NCBI RefSeq assembly: GCF_000316625.1
Contig: NC_019676.1
Location: 3,738,501-3,802,500 of the forward strand
From: Nostoc sp. PCC 7107
GTDB taxonomy: Bacteria; Cyanobacteriota; Cyanobacteriia; Cyanobacteriales; Nostocaceae
Length of the DNA stretch: 64,000 nt
Reading direction: 5' to 3'
Shown here piece after piece: positions 45,849 to 56,688 of this stretch. Under the pieces are notes generated by a model. The model was not told the origin of the DNA, ran no database searches, and saw only the letters and a list, made by a program, of their open reading frames with translations. The position numbers and the translations under genes were made by a program. Within the stretch, counting starts at the first letter, position 1; every line of letters begins with the position of its first letter.

Positions 45849-47370
45849 AATTTCAACCAGTGTGGCAGTTCATGAAAGGAGCTTAGTCTGTAAATTTGGT
45901 CTTCTTGTGAGGATTCCTACTAAGAACTTGCATTTTCTCTAGATTTCAAAATTTATAATGGCGGATATCCCAGACACATCGTCCATTTGGCTCACCTGAT
46001 CGGGTGATTTACAATTTTGAGATTATGGTTATCTCTCAATCTAGTTCAGTTCAGACTGTAGCCCTATAAGGGGAAGGTAACAGGTTTATCTGAAATGTGT
46101 TGACATATCACTGCCCAATAGTAGCGCAGATATCATTTAATAACTTTCATACCTGCTATGTTTTTTTTGGCTAACAAGGATTCTATAAAAAAAATAAATT
46201 TTTTCTAGTGTAGTCAACATAGAATAGCGAGGAGCATCCCAATTTTGCCAATTGACCAAATGAAAATTGGTCATTGCGTGGGCGTTAGCCTTCCTAAAGG
46301 ATATGGAGCGAAGCAAAATGTCGCAATCGCAGCAGCTAGACTTTGCGATTCCTAAGCTTCATTTCATTACAATCGCCATGACAAAATATGTTTTTACACA
46401 TTTGGTATGCTCCAGAAAAGCGAATTGTCTCAATGTAATTTTGATGCCGAAGATAAAATCTTTCATCCTGCTATTTATCCGGAAACCAATGTTGTTTAAG
46501 ATACCAATTTCCGGCAATCAATCATATTTTGATTATCTTCCTACTTGGGAGTGAGACATCAAAAATAAAATGTGTTATTGTGGGAGGCAATTATTATGAA
46601 AAGCCACTCATCTAAATGAAATCGTGACTTTGTTAAGTTGTAAATCATCTTTGTGCAACATGAGCGTAGCTCCATATTCTAAAAATTTATTGCAAGAAAT
46701 TCGCCATTGCAGTCGGGGAAGCGCTTACTTGTTTGCACCGATGGTAAATTTTAATGTGATGGCTGAAGTTGGTGATACTCCACCTTAGTAAAATTTAATT
46801 AGCTTAAGAATAACAACACAATTGGCAGCAATATTATATTGTGATTACTCAAAAATCAAGAGCAGATGTTGAGTTTTATCGATCAAATATGTATTGGTGT
46901 GGTAAAAGCTTGTGCTTGTTAAATTAAATCATTGAACATCATTTCCGAAAATTACATATAGCCACTTGCGGGTAAATCCAGCAGATTGCCGGTGAATGGG
47001 GACAAATTTTTAGAACGAAAGCATATACTCAAAGCCTTTCAAATCTGTGATTCGTTCCCTGTTCCCTGCTGTATATCTAGCTAATCAAACTATTTAATAG
47101 TCAGATGTTTGAGCTTGCCATAGTAGCTGGAAAACCCGACAAAAGTAATTGATGGAGAGATAGATAATTTCCAGCGATCTCCAGAACTGGACGTTCCGCA
47201 AATATAGCTATTTACTGCTATTTTTCGCCGAAAAATAGCGCATTACTTCGACAGTTTTTGCCTAAATTTTTCACTGAAATGTAACTTGAATTATTCCAAA
47301 TCAGCCGCACTACCAAAAGACACTAATTATCAATTCAGCTAACACAAATTCGTCTCAGAGATAAGCGGTC
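45849..47370. other. 1.5-kb gene-poor region with repeats and possible gene remnants
   Basis: No gene is convincingly supported. A hairpin GACCAA/TTGGTC lies at 46254-46272, followed by a repeat-like block (gcgtgggcgttagccttcct). A 42-residue frame is listed separately. The final 100 bases presumably hold the promoter of the acyltransferase. The region looks like decayed sequence. Confidence 0.55.
46660..46788 (+). CDS. Doubtful small open frame (42 residues)
   Basis: The frame translates MSVAPYSKNLLQEIRHC and ends MAEVGDTPP. It has no clear ribosome-binding site and no recognised family. It may be a remnant or a chance frame. Confidence 0.2.
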   Translation: MSVAPYSKNLLQEIRHCSRGSAYLFAPMVNFNVMAEVGDTPP

Positions 47371-48078
47371 ATGAGTAACCAAAAACATTTTTCTAAATCC
47401 CAACGCCTCAAGGAATTACTGCTCATCACATTGTTAGGAGATATTCCCACCCTTGCCCTAGGCACAAAACTCCGAAGTTGGTTATATCGCAGCATTTTTG
47501 CTCAGTTAGATAGCTCAGTTTACATTCAAAATGGTGTGGAATTTCTGGGAACAGATAGAATTAGCATTGGTAAAAAAGCGCATATTTTTAAAGGTGTCAG
47601 AATCGATGCTCAAGGACACTCAAATAATCACATTTATTTAAGTCATGGGGTGGCTATAGAACGTAACGTTGATATTGGGTGTTTAGACAACACATCTATT
47701 TATATTGATGAAGAAACCTTTATTGGACCTGATGTATGTATTGCCGGGCCAGGAGATATTATCATTGGCAAGCGCTGTCTGATTGCTGCCCACTCAGGCA
47801 TATATGCTAACAATCACAATTTTTCTAATCCCCTAGAACCAATTAAATCCCAAGGTATTACTCGTCAAGGAATTGTCATTGAAAATGATTGTTGGTTAGG
47901 ACATGGAGTGACGGTATTAGATGGGGTAACTATCGGTGAAGGCAGTGTGATTGGCGCAGGTGCGGTTGTCACCAAAGATATTCCGCCATTCTCCGTGGCC
48001 ATTGGTGTACCTGCACGAGTCATCAAAAATCGGATGAGTCAATCATTGGAGAGAGGTGTAGGCATCTCTTCTACATAA
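47371..48078 (+). CDS. Hexapeptide-repeat acyltransferase (WbbJ/LacA-like)
   Basis: This 235-residue left-handed beta-helix acyltransferase has an N-terminal helical part, then [LIV]GxxxX hexapeptide turns (about 58-220). These include GPDVCIAGPGDIIIGKRCLI and the family's late motif WLGHGVTVLDGVTIGEGSVI. The catalytic His is likely in AAHSGIYANNHNF. Such enzymes acetylate sugars or lipopolysaccharide/exopolysaccharide intermediates with acyl-CoA. Acceptor unknown. The neighbouring pgm remnant and phosphorylase concern storage glucan, not obviously this enzyme. Confidence 0.85.
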   Translation: MSNQKHFSKSQRLKELLLITLLGDIPTLALGTKLRSWLYRSIFAQLDSSVYIQNGVEFLGTDRISIGKKAHIFKGVRIDAQGHSNNHIYLSHGVAIERNVDIGCLDNTSIYIDEETFIGPDVCIAGPGDIIIGKRCLIAAHSGIYANNHNFSNPLEPIKSQGITRQGIVIENDCWLGHGVTVLDGVTIGEGSVIGAGAVVTKDIPPFSVAIGVPARVIKNRMSQSLERGVGISST

Positions 48079-48137
48079 TTACCACCGCTTCTAAAGAAAA
48101 GTGTGTCTTTTTTTTCCTTTAGAGAACAAAGCCGTAG

Positions 48138-48380
<243 letters not shown>

Positions 48381-48384
<4 letters not shown>

Positions 48385-48431
48385 GAACTAACGGGACGAG
48401 AACCATTTGAGAACTAACGGGACGAGAACCA
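48381..48431. repeat. Two-copy 26-base tandem repeat
   Basis: The unit ttgagaactaacgggacgag followed by aacca occurs at 48381-48405 and 48407-48431, identical over 25 bases. It abuts the end of the phosphoglucomutase remnant. Confidence 0.9.
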
Positions 48432-48507
48432 ACTGTGATGACTTAGGGCTGAGTGCTAAGTCAGAAGTTCTGATTTGCCTACTCTCTATTCTCAATAGGA
48501 AATAATT

Positions 48508-51036
48508 ATGACCACATTTGAGCAAGCTCCAATATTTCAATGTGAATTTGAAGATGATCGCACAGGGTTAAGTAAAGAAACCATCAAACGCGCCCTTGCT
48601 GATAATCTTTTTTACATCCAAGGTAAAGTTCCAGCCACAGCCACACCCAATGATTACTACATGGCTTTAGCTTACACAGTACGCGATCGCATGTTGCAAC
48701 GCTGGTTCAAAACCACTGAAGTATATACAAAAAAAGGTGTCAAAGTTGTCAGTTATCTCTCAGCCGAATTCCTCTTGGGGCCGCACTTGAGTAATAACTT
48801 GATCAATTTGGGAATTTACGATCTAGTGCGTCAAATAGTAGAAGAATCCGGGCTAGATTTTGTCCAATTACGGGAAACTGAAGAAGAACCAGGACTAGGG
48901 AATGGTGGTTTAGGTCGCCTTGCAGCCTGTTACATGGACTCCCTGTCAACTTTAGAAATTCCTGCCATTGGCTATGGAATTCGTTACGAATTTGGCATCT
49001 TTGACCAAGAAATCCGCGATGGTTGGCAAGTAGAAATTACGGATAAATGGCTACACTTAGGCAACCCTTGGGAAATCCCCCGCCTAGAAGAAACCATAGA
49101 AGTTAAGTTTGGCGGGCGCACCGAAGCTTATTACGATGAAAAGTGTCGCTATCGCGTACGTTGGATTCCCGATAAAGTGGTGAAGGGTGTTCCCTACGAT
49201 ACACCCATATCAGGTTATAACGTCAACACTGTCAATACCTTACGGCTGTGGAAAGCGGAAGCTCCTGAATCTTTTGAATTCCAAGCGTTTAACGTTGGTG
49301 ACTACTACGGTGCTGTTAACAGAAAGGTAGTTTCCGAAAATATTACCAAAGTTCTTTATCCAAATGATGAATTGATAAAAGGCAAAGAACTGCGGTTAGA
49401 ACAACAGTATTTCTTTGTTTCTTGTTCTTTGCAAGACATGATCCGGCTGCACTTGCAAAAAGGCGAGAGCTTAGATACTTTTCATCAGTCCTTTGCAGTG
49501 CAACTTAATGACACCCACCCATCCATCGGTGTAGCCGAATTAATGCGGCTGTTAGTCGATGAGTATGAAATAGAGTGGGATCAGGCTTGGCAAATCACTC
49601 AAAACACCTTTGGTTACACTAACCATACGCTATTACCAGAGGCTTTAGAAAAATGGTCTTTAAGCCTATTTAAGAATTTACTCCCCAGACATTTGCAAAT
49701 TATTTATGAAATTAATCAGCGTTTCTTAGGTCAAGTGCGTGCTAAATATCCCAACGATAGCGATCGCCTAGCGCGACTATCATTAATTGATGAAAGTGGT
49801 GAAAAGTATGTGCGGATGGCAAACCTAGCCAGTGTTGGCTCCCATGCGATTAATGGTGTTGCAGCCCTACATACAGATTTACTCAAGCGTGATGTGCTGG
49901 GAGATTTTCACGAACTTTGGCCAGAGAAATTCAGCAACAAAACCAATGGAGTCACACCACGCCGTTGGATAGTAGTAAGTAATCCCCAATTAGCTAACTT
50001 GATCACTCGCAAAATAGGGACAAATTGGATTAGTCATCTAGAAGATCTCAAGCAACTCGAAGCCTTTATCGAAGATGCTGAATTTTGTCGGGAATGGCGG
50101 CAAACCAAACAGGACATTAAGAGCTATTTGGCAGGGTATATTCGGGAAAACCACGGAATTGAAGTGAATCCCGAATCACTGTTTGATGTGCAAGTGAAGC
50201 GATTGCATGAGTACAAGCGTCAACACCTAAACGTGCTGCACATCATCACACTCTACAAGCGAATTAAAGATAACCCCAACATTGAAATCACACCCCGCAC
50301 ATTTATTTTTGGTGGTAAAGCTGCTCCTGGCTATTTCATTGCCAAATTGATCATTAAACTGATCAACTCCGTTGGTGATGTAGTTAACAATGATCCCGAT
50401 GTGCGCGATCGCCTAAAAGTAGTATTCTTACCTGATTACAATGTGCGTTTTGGTCAAAGAGTTTACCCAGCCGCCGACCTTTCCGAGCAAATTTCCACCG
50501 CTGGTAAAGAAGCTTCTGGCACTGGTAACATGAAATTTGCCATGAATGGGGCGCTGACTATTGGCACACTGGATGGTGCGAATATCGAAATCCGCGAAGA
50601 AGTGGGAGCAGAAAACTTCTTCTTGTTTGGATTAACAACCGAAGAAGTCTATGACTTAAAATCCAAAGGTTATAACCCTTGGGATTATTACCATAGCAAT
50701 CCCCAACTCAAACAAGTAATTGACCTGATCAGTTCTGGATTTTTCTCTCACGGTGATACTAATTTATTCCGTCCCTTAGTAGACTCGCTCTTGTACCACG
50801 ATCCCTACATGCTGTTTGCCGATTACCAGTCTTATATTGACGCGCAAGACCAGGTAAATCAAGCTTACCGTGACCAAGAACACTGGACACGGATGTCAAT
50901 TCTCAATGCAGCACGTATGGGCAAGTTTTCTTCTGACCGAGCCATCTTAGAATATTGTCAAGAAATCTGGAATGCTGTGCCAGTGAAAATCGAACTAGAA
51001 GAATATATTCAAGGGAGGGCTGGTTTGAAAGTGTAA
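48508..51036 (+). CDS. glgP: Glycogen phosphorylase (classical subfamily)
   Basis: This 842-residue GT35 enzyme has YLSAEFLLGPHLSNNLINLG, the glycine-rich EEPGLGNGGLGRLAACYMDS, and the pyridoxal phosphate lysine K676 in GTGNMKFAMNGALTIGT. It cleaves terminal alpha-1,4-linked glucose with phosphate to give glucose-1-phosphate. AGGAAA lies upstream of the ATG. This is the E. coli/plant type, unlike the shorter-motif enzyme encoded 3.2 kb upstream on the other strand. The regulatory N-terminal phosphorylation site of the muscle enzyme is absent. The nearby pgm relic suggests an ancestral pgm-glgP pair. Confidence 0.94.
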   Translation: MTTFEQAPIFQCEFEDDRTGLSKETIKRALADNLFYIQGKVPATATPNDYYMALAYTVRDRMLQRWFKTTEVYTKKGVKVVSYLSAEFLLGPHLSNNLINLGIYDLVRQIVEESGLDFVQLRETEEEPGLGNGGLGRLAACYMDSLSTLEIPAIGYGIRYEFGIFDQEIRDGWQVEITDKWLHLGNPWEIPRLEETIEVKFGGRTEAYYDEKCRYRVRWIPDKVVKGVPYDTPISGYNVNTVNTLRLWKAEAPESFEFQAFNVGDYYGAVNRKVVSENITKVLYPNDELIKGKELRLEQQYFFVSCSLQDMIRLHLQKGESLDTFHQSFAVQLNDTHPSIGVAELMRLLVDEYEIEWDQAWQITQNTFGYTNHTLLPEALEKWSLSLFKNLLPRHLQIIYEINQRFLGQVRAKYPNDSDRLARLSLIDESGEKYVRMANLASVGSHAINGVAALHTDLLKRDVLGDFHELWPEKFSNKTNGVTPRRWIVVSNPQLANLITRKIGTNWISHLEDLKQLEAFIEDAEFCREWRQTKQDIKSYLAGYIRENHGIEVNPESLFDVQVKRLHEYKRQHLNVLHIITLYKRIKDNPNIEITPRTFIFGGKAAPGYFIAKLIIKLINSVGDVVNNDPDVRDRLKVVFLPDYNVRFGQRVYPAADLSEQISTAGKEASGTGNMKFAMNGALTIGTLDGANIEIREEVGAENFFLFGLTTEEVYDLKSKGYNPWDYYHSNPQLKQVIDLISSGFFSHGDTNLFRPLVDSLLYHDPYMLFADYQSYIDAQDQVNQAYRDQEHWTRMSILNAARMGKFSSDRAILEYCQEIWNAVPVKIELEEYIQGRAGLKV

Positions 51037-51466
51037 CCCTCATTTCTCAAAGGCTTCAGGCGTTTGATGGGGCAGAGGGGCAAGGGGAGAGGTTACTTTC
51101 ATTTCCCCCCTCCTCCCCTGCACAAGCGGAGGCTTTGAAAGGTGTGGTGAGAAATACGGGTGTAAGGGTTTTGAACACCTACACCCCCACACCCTGAAAC
51201 TTCAGGAAACATCTGGCATTAATTAACGTCACAACATTAGCCAGTCAACAACTACATCTCACAGGCATCTACGAATCAAACAAACCACAGTATGAGATAA
51301 TGTCCAAACTTGTGCCATACTCTATGGGTTGGTCATAACATAGCCCTCCACTCTCAATAGAGTGCGCTCAAAAGGAGACAAGATTTGGGTAAGATAAAGG
51401 AGCTATCTTTTCTGCATAGCAGATACTGAGAGAAGCTTTTTTCCGACCCCCTTTGGAGATATTTCT
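51037..51466. other. Repeat-rich spacer between glgP and psbI
   Basis: It contains G-rich and C-rich complementary blocks (ggggcaaggggagagg, cccccctcctcccc; about 51069-51120) and acaccc-type short repeats (about 51155-51195). The right part should include the psbI promoter. No gene seen. Confidence 0.6.
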
Positions 51467-51583
51467 ATGCTGACTTTAAAAATCGCTGTTTATATTGTTG
51501 TTGCCTTCTTTGTGACTATCTTTGTCTTCGGATTCTTGTCAAATGATCCTGCTCGTAACCCCGGTCGTCGGGATTTAGAGTAA
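51467..51583 (+). CDS. psbI: Photosystem II reaction centre protein I (PsbI)
   Basis: This 38-residue single-helix protein translates [20 protein letters not shown] and ends [17 protein letters not shown]. The pattern MLTLKIxVYIVV and DPxRNPGRxDLE is the hallmark of PsbI. It is bound near D1 in the photosystem II core and helps stabilise early assembly intermediates. GGAG lies about eight bases upstream of the ATG. The gene stands alone and is easily missed because of its size. Confidence 0.97.
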   Translation: MLTLKIAVYIVVAFFVTIFVFGFLSNDPARNPGRRDLE

Positions 51584-52140
51584 GAACAAGACAAATTATC
51601 CGCGACTGCCGTCAGGTGGAAAACACCCAAAGTCACGGACGATTGCTTGCTATCCTACAGGAAAGCTTTACGCCTAAAACTGAATGGCAGTTGCTACAAC
51701 AGGGAAAATCCGCAGCCAGTGGCTCAAACGGAGTTTCCCTTCGCAGTAACTGGGTTTCGACACAAAGTAATCATGGTGAAACATACTGCCTGGATCATTC
51801 CAACAGACACTAGTACAACAAGGCAAAAGTAAAAAGTCAAAAGGAAAAAGAAAGAATAGTGATACCACGAGCTTCTTAGCAATTCCAGATGGTCTGTTTA
51901 TTTACGCCAACCTGTATTAAGCTTTTCATGAGTTTAGCTGATGGCAAAGTTGCTATCCATTAGGAAGCCCCCCTCTGTCACAAACACAGGGCATTTTGGC
52001 AAAGCAATCTCCTTGACAATGCAGTTTCCTCTTTTTAGCAGCTTGCTGTATGTAGGCAGAAAGCAAAAGTCGGAAGACAACAGGTGAGTTTATCTTTTCG
52101 GCTATTCGTTGGCTATTTGTTCGGTTAATTTTGCCCAGAT
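51584..52140. other. Non-coding region after psbI
   Basis: No gene is supported. A GTG-started frame of 65 codons (51616-51813) has no recognisable family. Short agtaaaaagtcaaaa-type repeats lie near 51825-51850. An in-frame TAA sits 15 bases before the next gene's ATG and limits its start. Confidence 0.5.
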
Positions 52141-54744
52141 ATGCTTCATCCAGTTCTGCCGCCTACACCGCCTCCTGTTTTTGAACCTATAAAATCTACA
52201 AATTCTCTGCCATCGGTTAGTAACGCCCAAATTCATGCGTTTGTAGAGCCAGTTAGTAATACCCAAAACCTTCCAGAAAAGTCCCAAAGTACCAAAACTG
52301 CGGATAGTAAAAATGTACCGCCTCAGACATTAGTACCGATCGCATCGGCTGCCGATAATCTAGGAACTGCGAAAACTATACCCACTCCCAATACACCAGA
52401 AACTCTACCCCCAGCACTTTCGCCGTTTTCTCCATCGAGAAATGCTGCAACTCTAGGACAACCTTTAGGTATTGGTTATGGCATTCAGACAGTAAATGTA
52501 AGTGGTGAGAATCCACCTCAAACTGGCTCAAATATTCAGCAATTCCCATCACCAGAACAAGTTGTCACTGAAAAAATTATCCAGCCAACATCTGTTCAGC
52601 AATTCCCATCACCAGAACAAGTTGTTGCGGAAAAAGTAACTCCACCACCATCCCCAACACCAACTGCTGCGCCACTACAAAAACCAGAAAATATCAATCT
52701 CTCTGGTACTTTTAGCGATGAGGTACCAAGTAATCAGCCAGTCCAAAATATTATTGAGTTTAAATCTCGTAACCTCAGCAACGAATCAACTACCCCAACA
52801 AACATAGAATTCACATCACCCAACCAACCAACTCCAGCAGCACCTAGTTCTCCAACACCCCAACCATCATCTCCCACAACCACACCAGTAGTGCGGGAGA
52901 GAATTGTCGAAGTTATCTCCGATCGGCAAGAGTATGATGAGCAACGGCGAATTGTCACGGCTGAAGGTAATGTAGTTGTGCGATTTGATGGGGCTGTAGT
53001 GGATGCCGATCGCCTACAAGTGAATTTAGCAAATTTAATTGCTGTCGGTGAAGGGAATGTTGCGCTCACCAGAGGCGATCAGTTGCTGCGCGGTCAACGC
53101 TTTACTTATAATTTCTTACAAGATAGTGGAGAATTAGAAAATGGTAGCGGTGAAATTTATATCCCCACATCCTCTACAGATTTAGGCTTTTTACCCGCTG
53201 AGAACACCCCTGTTGGTTTGCAACTCAGACCACCAAGCGATCGCATTCGCGCTAATCAGCCACTCACAGATGTCAAAAGTCCGGGACAAGTTAATGTGGT
53301 TGTTGGTGGTCGCAGCGCCAGTAATTTGCCCACACCGCCACAAGGTGGAGAAGTTAAACGAGTCCGATTTGAAGCCAGATACATCGATTTTTATCCGCGA
53401 GGTTGGCAAGCTAGGGATGTGCGCCTCACAAATGACCCATTTTCGCCACCCGAACTAGAATTACGGGCGAGTAAAGTTACCCTAACACGCCAAGCGCCCT
53501 TAATTGACCGGATTAAAACCGAACGTCAACGTTTGGTCTTTGATCAAGGTCTCAGCTTACCCATACCCATAGATAACCAAACCATTGACCGCCGGGAACA
53601 AGAAGTCACACCCGCAATTGTTTCTCCTGGCTATGATGGCGATGACCGTGGCGGTTTATATGTGGAACGGAGTTTTACACCGATAAATACAGAAACAGCA
53701 CGTTGGATCATCACGCCGCAGTTGTTTGTGCAGAAAGCAGCACAGGGCGGTTTTAGTGATCCCGCGTCTTTGTTTGGTGTCAGAAGTAGAGTGAATGCTG
53801 CTTTAAGTCCAAAAACTACATTGCGCGGTTCTGGGGAATTAACTAGTTTTGACTTTAGCCAATTAGACTCCAATCTCCGGGCAAATTTGCGACTGCAACA
53901 GCAATTGGGCGATCGCAATCCCCATCTTTTAAATTTGGAATATACCTATCGCGATCGCTTATATAACGGTTCTCTCGGCTTTCAAACTGTCCAAAGTAGT
54001 TTAGGCGCGATTGTCCTCTCTCCGCTTGTTCCTTTGGGGAAAAGTGGAATTTACCTCGATTATCAAGCGGGCGCACAGTATATCAACGCCAATAGCGATC
54101 GTCAAGACATATATGGATCTGACCGTGGTTTTGAGCGAGTCTCGTTAGGTCGTTTGCAAGCCAGTGCTGCTCTCAGCACAGGTGTGTACTTATGGCAAGG
54201 AAAGGCATTACCAGCGACAGCTACCGAAGGATTGCGTTATACAGGTAATCCTGTGGTTCCCTACTTACGAGCGGTAGCTAATCTTAGAGGTACTACTAGT
54301 TATTACACCAGTGGAGATGACCAAACCACTTTAATTGGTACAGTTGGATTACTGGGACAAATTGGCCATTTTTCTCGTCCCTTTTTCGATTACACAGCCT
54401 TTAATATTAGTTACGCCCAAGGTCTTAACAGCGGATTATCGCCTTTTTTCTTTGACCGTTCTGTTGATGTGAGAGTCCTAAGTGCTGGAATTGTTCAACA
54501 AATTTATGGGCCATTTCGTATCGGTTTTCAAACATCAATTAACTTGGATACAGGCAGAGAAACCAGTACCGACTATGTTTTAGAGTATAGTCGCCGTACC
54601 TATGGCATTACCCTACGCTACAATCCTGTCTTAGAATTAGGCGGCTTCAGCATTCGCATCAGTGACTTTAATTGGACTGGTGGTACAGACCCATTTTCGA
54701 CTAATCAAGTTAAACCAGTAGTCGGTGGTGTACGCCAAGAATAA
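52141..54744 (+). CDS. LptD-like outer-membrane protein (DUF3769)
   Basis: This 867-residue protein begins with about 250 residues rich in Pro, Ser, Thr and Gln. The segment QQFPSPEQVV is duplicated 19 residues apart. An OstA/LptA-like beta domain follows (about 260-345, EVISDRQEYDEQRRIVTAEG and GRQ-type strands). A long beta-barrel region (about 420-860) has alternating aromatic and polar strands. This matches cyanobacterial DUF3769 proteins, thought to be LptD counterparts that insert lipopolysaccharide into the outer membrane. No signal peptide is visible from the ATG used, and a TAA 15 bases upstream prevents extension. Export route is therefore unclear. Confidence 0.85.
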   Translation: MLHPVLPPTPPPVFEPIKSTNSLPSVSNAQIHAFVEPVSNTQNLPEKSQSTKTADSKNVPPQTLVPIASAADNLGTAKTIPTPNTPETLPPALSPFSPSRNAATLGQPLGIGYGIQTVNVSGENPPQTGSNIQQFPSPEQVVTEKIIQPTSVQQFPSPEQVVAEKVTPPPSPTPTAAPLQKPENINLSGTFSDEVPSNQPVQNIIEFKSRNLSNESTTPTNIEFTSPNQPTPAAPSSPTPQPSSPTTTPVVRERIVEVISDRQEYDEQRRIVTAEGNVVVRFDGAVVDADRLQVNLANLIAVGEGNVALTRGDQLLRGQRFTYNFLQDSGELENGSGEIYIPTSSTDLGFLPAENTPVGLQLRPPSDRIRANQPLTDVKSPGQVNVVVGGRSASNLPTPPQGGEVKRVRFEARYIDFYPRGWQARDVRLTNDPFSPPELELRASKVTLTRQAPLIDRIKTERQRLVFDQGLSLPIPIDNQTIDRREQEVTPAIVSPGYDGDDRGGLYVERSFTPINTETARWIITPQLFVQKAAQGGFSDPASLFGVRSRVNAALSPKTTLRGSGELTSFDFSQLDSNLRANLRLQQQLGDRNPHLLNLEYTYRDRLYNGSLGFQTVQSSLGAIVLSPLVPLGKSGIYLDYQAGAQYINANSDRQDIYGSDRGFERVSLGRLQASAALSTGVYLWQGKALPATATEGLRYTGNPVVPYLRAVANLRGTTSYYTSGDDQTTLIGTVGLLGQIGHFSRPFFDYTAFNISYAQGLNSGLSPFFFDRSVDVRVLSAGIVQQIYGPFRIGFQTSINLDTGRETSTDYVLEYSRRTYGITLRYNPVLELGGFSIRISDFNWTGGTDPFSTNQVKPVVGGVRQE
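52536..52625. repeat. Direct repeat in the LptD-like gene
   Basis: ttcagcaattcccatcacca followed by gaacaagttgt occurs twice, at about 52536 and 52593, 57 bases apart and in frame. It encodes QQFPSPEQVV twice. Confidence 0.9.
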
Positions 54745-54939
54745 TCCACTTGAGTAAGTTTTTGAGTCTCATTAGACACCAGCTTTATGTATGTTATTAT
54801 CAGGTTTTAGCTTTTAGGATAAAGTAAGTAGCCTTTATAAAACGAGAAAAAGCGCTAGGAAACTAGAGGCTAGAAAGTAGTATTTCTGACTCAACAATCA
54901 GCACTTTTTATACAAAGGCTAATAGGCTAAAGCGCTGCT

Positions 54940-56601
54940 ATGGCAAAAGTAAAATCAAAATCCCAGAAATCCAAAAACTCAAAAAAGCAGCCTGCAAAAA
55001 AGGAAGCACCTACTCTTAGCCTCCAAGAAAGGTTAGCCCAAAAACGTCAAACAACTAAAGCCCGCAAAGAATTCATGGATTTGCTAAGTAAATCCTTATC
55101 TGGAGGGCTATTTTTAGGTTTTTTGTTATTTTTATTCGCTGGAATTAAGGCAGCATTACCGGCTGTCTTAGGGATTCTAGTGATGTCTTTTTCTTATAAA
55201 TATCCCCGTCAAGCTTTAATTGGCTTTATGATTTATGTTCCCTTTGGGGGAACAATTACTTATTACATTGGCAATAGTCCAATTTTGCAATTAGCGAAAG
55301 ATTCATTTTATATCCCAGTGGCGATCGCACTTTGGCAAATTTGCCGCAAACAGAAGTTGCCTTTCGTTGTTCCCCAACAAATTAAAATTCCTCTGTATTT
55401 TGTATTAGCTTCAAGTCTATTAACTCTGGTATTTATTAATGGCGGACAACAACTTAACCCACCGCCTGTAGGGCTATTACAAACACCAGTTAAAGAAATA
55501 CCTATAGGCTTAGGAATTCTCGGTTTAAAAGTATTTTTAGGTTATGTGCCTTTAATTACTTGTGCTTACTATCTAATTCGGGATAAAAAAGATTTTCTAT
55601 TGTTAACTCGCTTACAAATTGTTCTCATCTTGATTTGCTGTGGGCTAGGATTTCTCCAATACCTACTATTAGTAGTTGGGGTTTGTGAAGGTACACGAAA
55701 TTTAGAAGGTGCTGCTTTATTTAAAGCCACACTTGAAGCCCGATGTTATTTTGGCGGAGCTTTAGTCTACAGTCCCAGTCAAGGAATTATTCGCCTCCCA
55801 GGAACATTTGTGGCACCTTGGCAATGGGCATGGTTTTTAATTTCTAGCACCTTTTTTGCTTTTGCTACAGGTTTTTCTGACCCATCGGTTTTGTGGAGGC
55901 TCACAAGTTTAGGTTCTTTAGCTTTAATCTTTGTCAACGCAGTAGTTTCTGGACAGAGAATTGCTTTAGCCTTAGTACCAACTTGCTTTGTAATGCTGCT
56001 ATTACTCACTGGTCAAATTGCTAACCTTAAACGGTTTATCCCTATTGGGGTGGGGCTAGTGATGATTTTGGGAATTGCAGTTGTGACTAACCCTGTAGTT
56101 GTTCAAGAACGACTAGATAGTTTTTTAGTTCGTTGGAATGCTTCACCGCCGCAAGATTTTATCATCCAGCAATTTGAGGAAAACTGGAAAAACGTTGACA
56201 CCCCTATAGGAAGTGGCTTAGGTCGGGCGACTAACTCGGCGCGTGCATTAGGTGAGACTAAGTTAGTAGAGACATACTATCCAAAAGTCTTATATGAGGT
56301 GGGTATTTTTGGTGTGTTGGGTTTTTTCGCTTTAGTTAATGTCCTGACATTTACTGCGTTCAAGACTTATCGCTCGATAAAAAACCGTAATTTCCGCAGT
56401 TACGGAGCATCTATGTGGGTGTTTATATTGTTTATTAGCTACAACACCTACTACTATCCTCTAGACGTTGATCCGGTCGCTGTATATTATTGGTTTTTTG
56501 CGGGAGTCCTCTTCAAATTACCAGCACTGGATAAACAAGAAAAAGAAGATGCCGATCCTGAAAAAGTAACCAAGAAAAAACGTTCACAAATCAAGTTTTA
56601 A
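54940..56601 (+). CDS. O-antigen polymerase/ligase-like membrane protein
   Basis: This 553-residue protein has a very basic N terminus (KVKSKSQKSKNSKK and LAQKRQTTKARK), about ten to twelve transmembrane helices and a C-terminal basic tail. A large loop before the last helices contains GSGLGRATNSARALGETK, typical of the Wzy/WaaL superfamily. Such proteins polymerise or ligate polysaccharide repeat units at the membrane. Glycosyltransferase genes follow at 88 and 110 bases. From memory the trio resembles the hps genes (HpsL with glycosyltransferases) of hormogonium polysaccharide synthesis in Nostoc punctiforme; I am not certain of the match. Confidence 0.8.
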   Translation: MAKVKSKSQKSKNSKKQPAKKEAPTLSLQERLAQKRQTTKARKEFMDLLSKSLSGGLFLGFLLFLFAGIKAALPAVLGILVMSFSYKYPRQALIGFMIYVPFGGTITYYIGNSPILQLAKDSFYIPVAIALWQICRKQKLPFVVPQQIKIPLYFVLASSLLTLVFINGGQQLNPPPVGLLQTPVKEIPIGLGILGLKVFLGYVPLITCAYYLIRDKKDFLLLTRLQIVLILICCGLGFLQYLLLVVGVCEGTRNLEGAALFKATLEARCYFGGALVYSPSQGIIRLPGTFVAPWQWAWFLISSTFFAFATGFSDPSVLWRLTSLGSLALIFVNAVVSGQRIALALVPTCFVMLLLLTGQIANLKRFIPIGVGLVMILGIAVVTNPVVVQERLDSFLVRWNASPPQDFIIQQFEENWKNVDTPIGSGLGRATNSARALGETKLVETYYPKVLYEVGIFGVLGFFALVNVLTFTAFKTYRSIKNRNFRSYGASMWVFILFISYNTYYYPLDVDPVAVYYWFFAGVLFKLPALDKQEKEDADPEKVTKKKRSQIKF

Positions 56602-56688
56602 TTGATTAGATATTATCTTGGCCGTGACAGATATCATCACAGGTAATTTTACTACCAAAACAACTAATTTATTTGAGTATACAATCAC

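Noticed and set aside
46267-46554. 95-codon frame on the plus strand
   Set aside because: Begins in a dispersed repeat and has no recognisable domain; composition looks like non-coding sequence.
51616-51813. 65-codon frame with GTG start after psbI
   Set aside because: No family pattern, and an overlapping frame in another phase is equally open.
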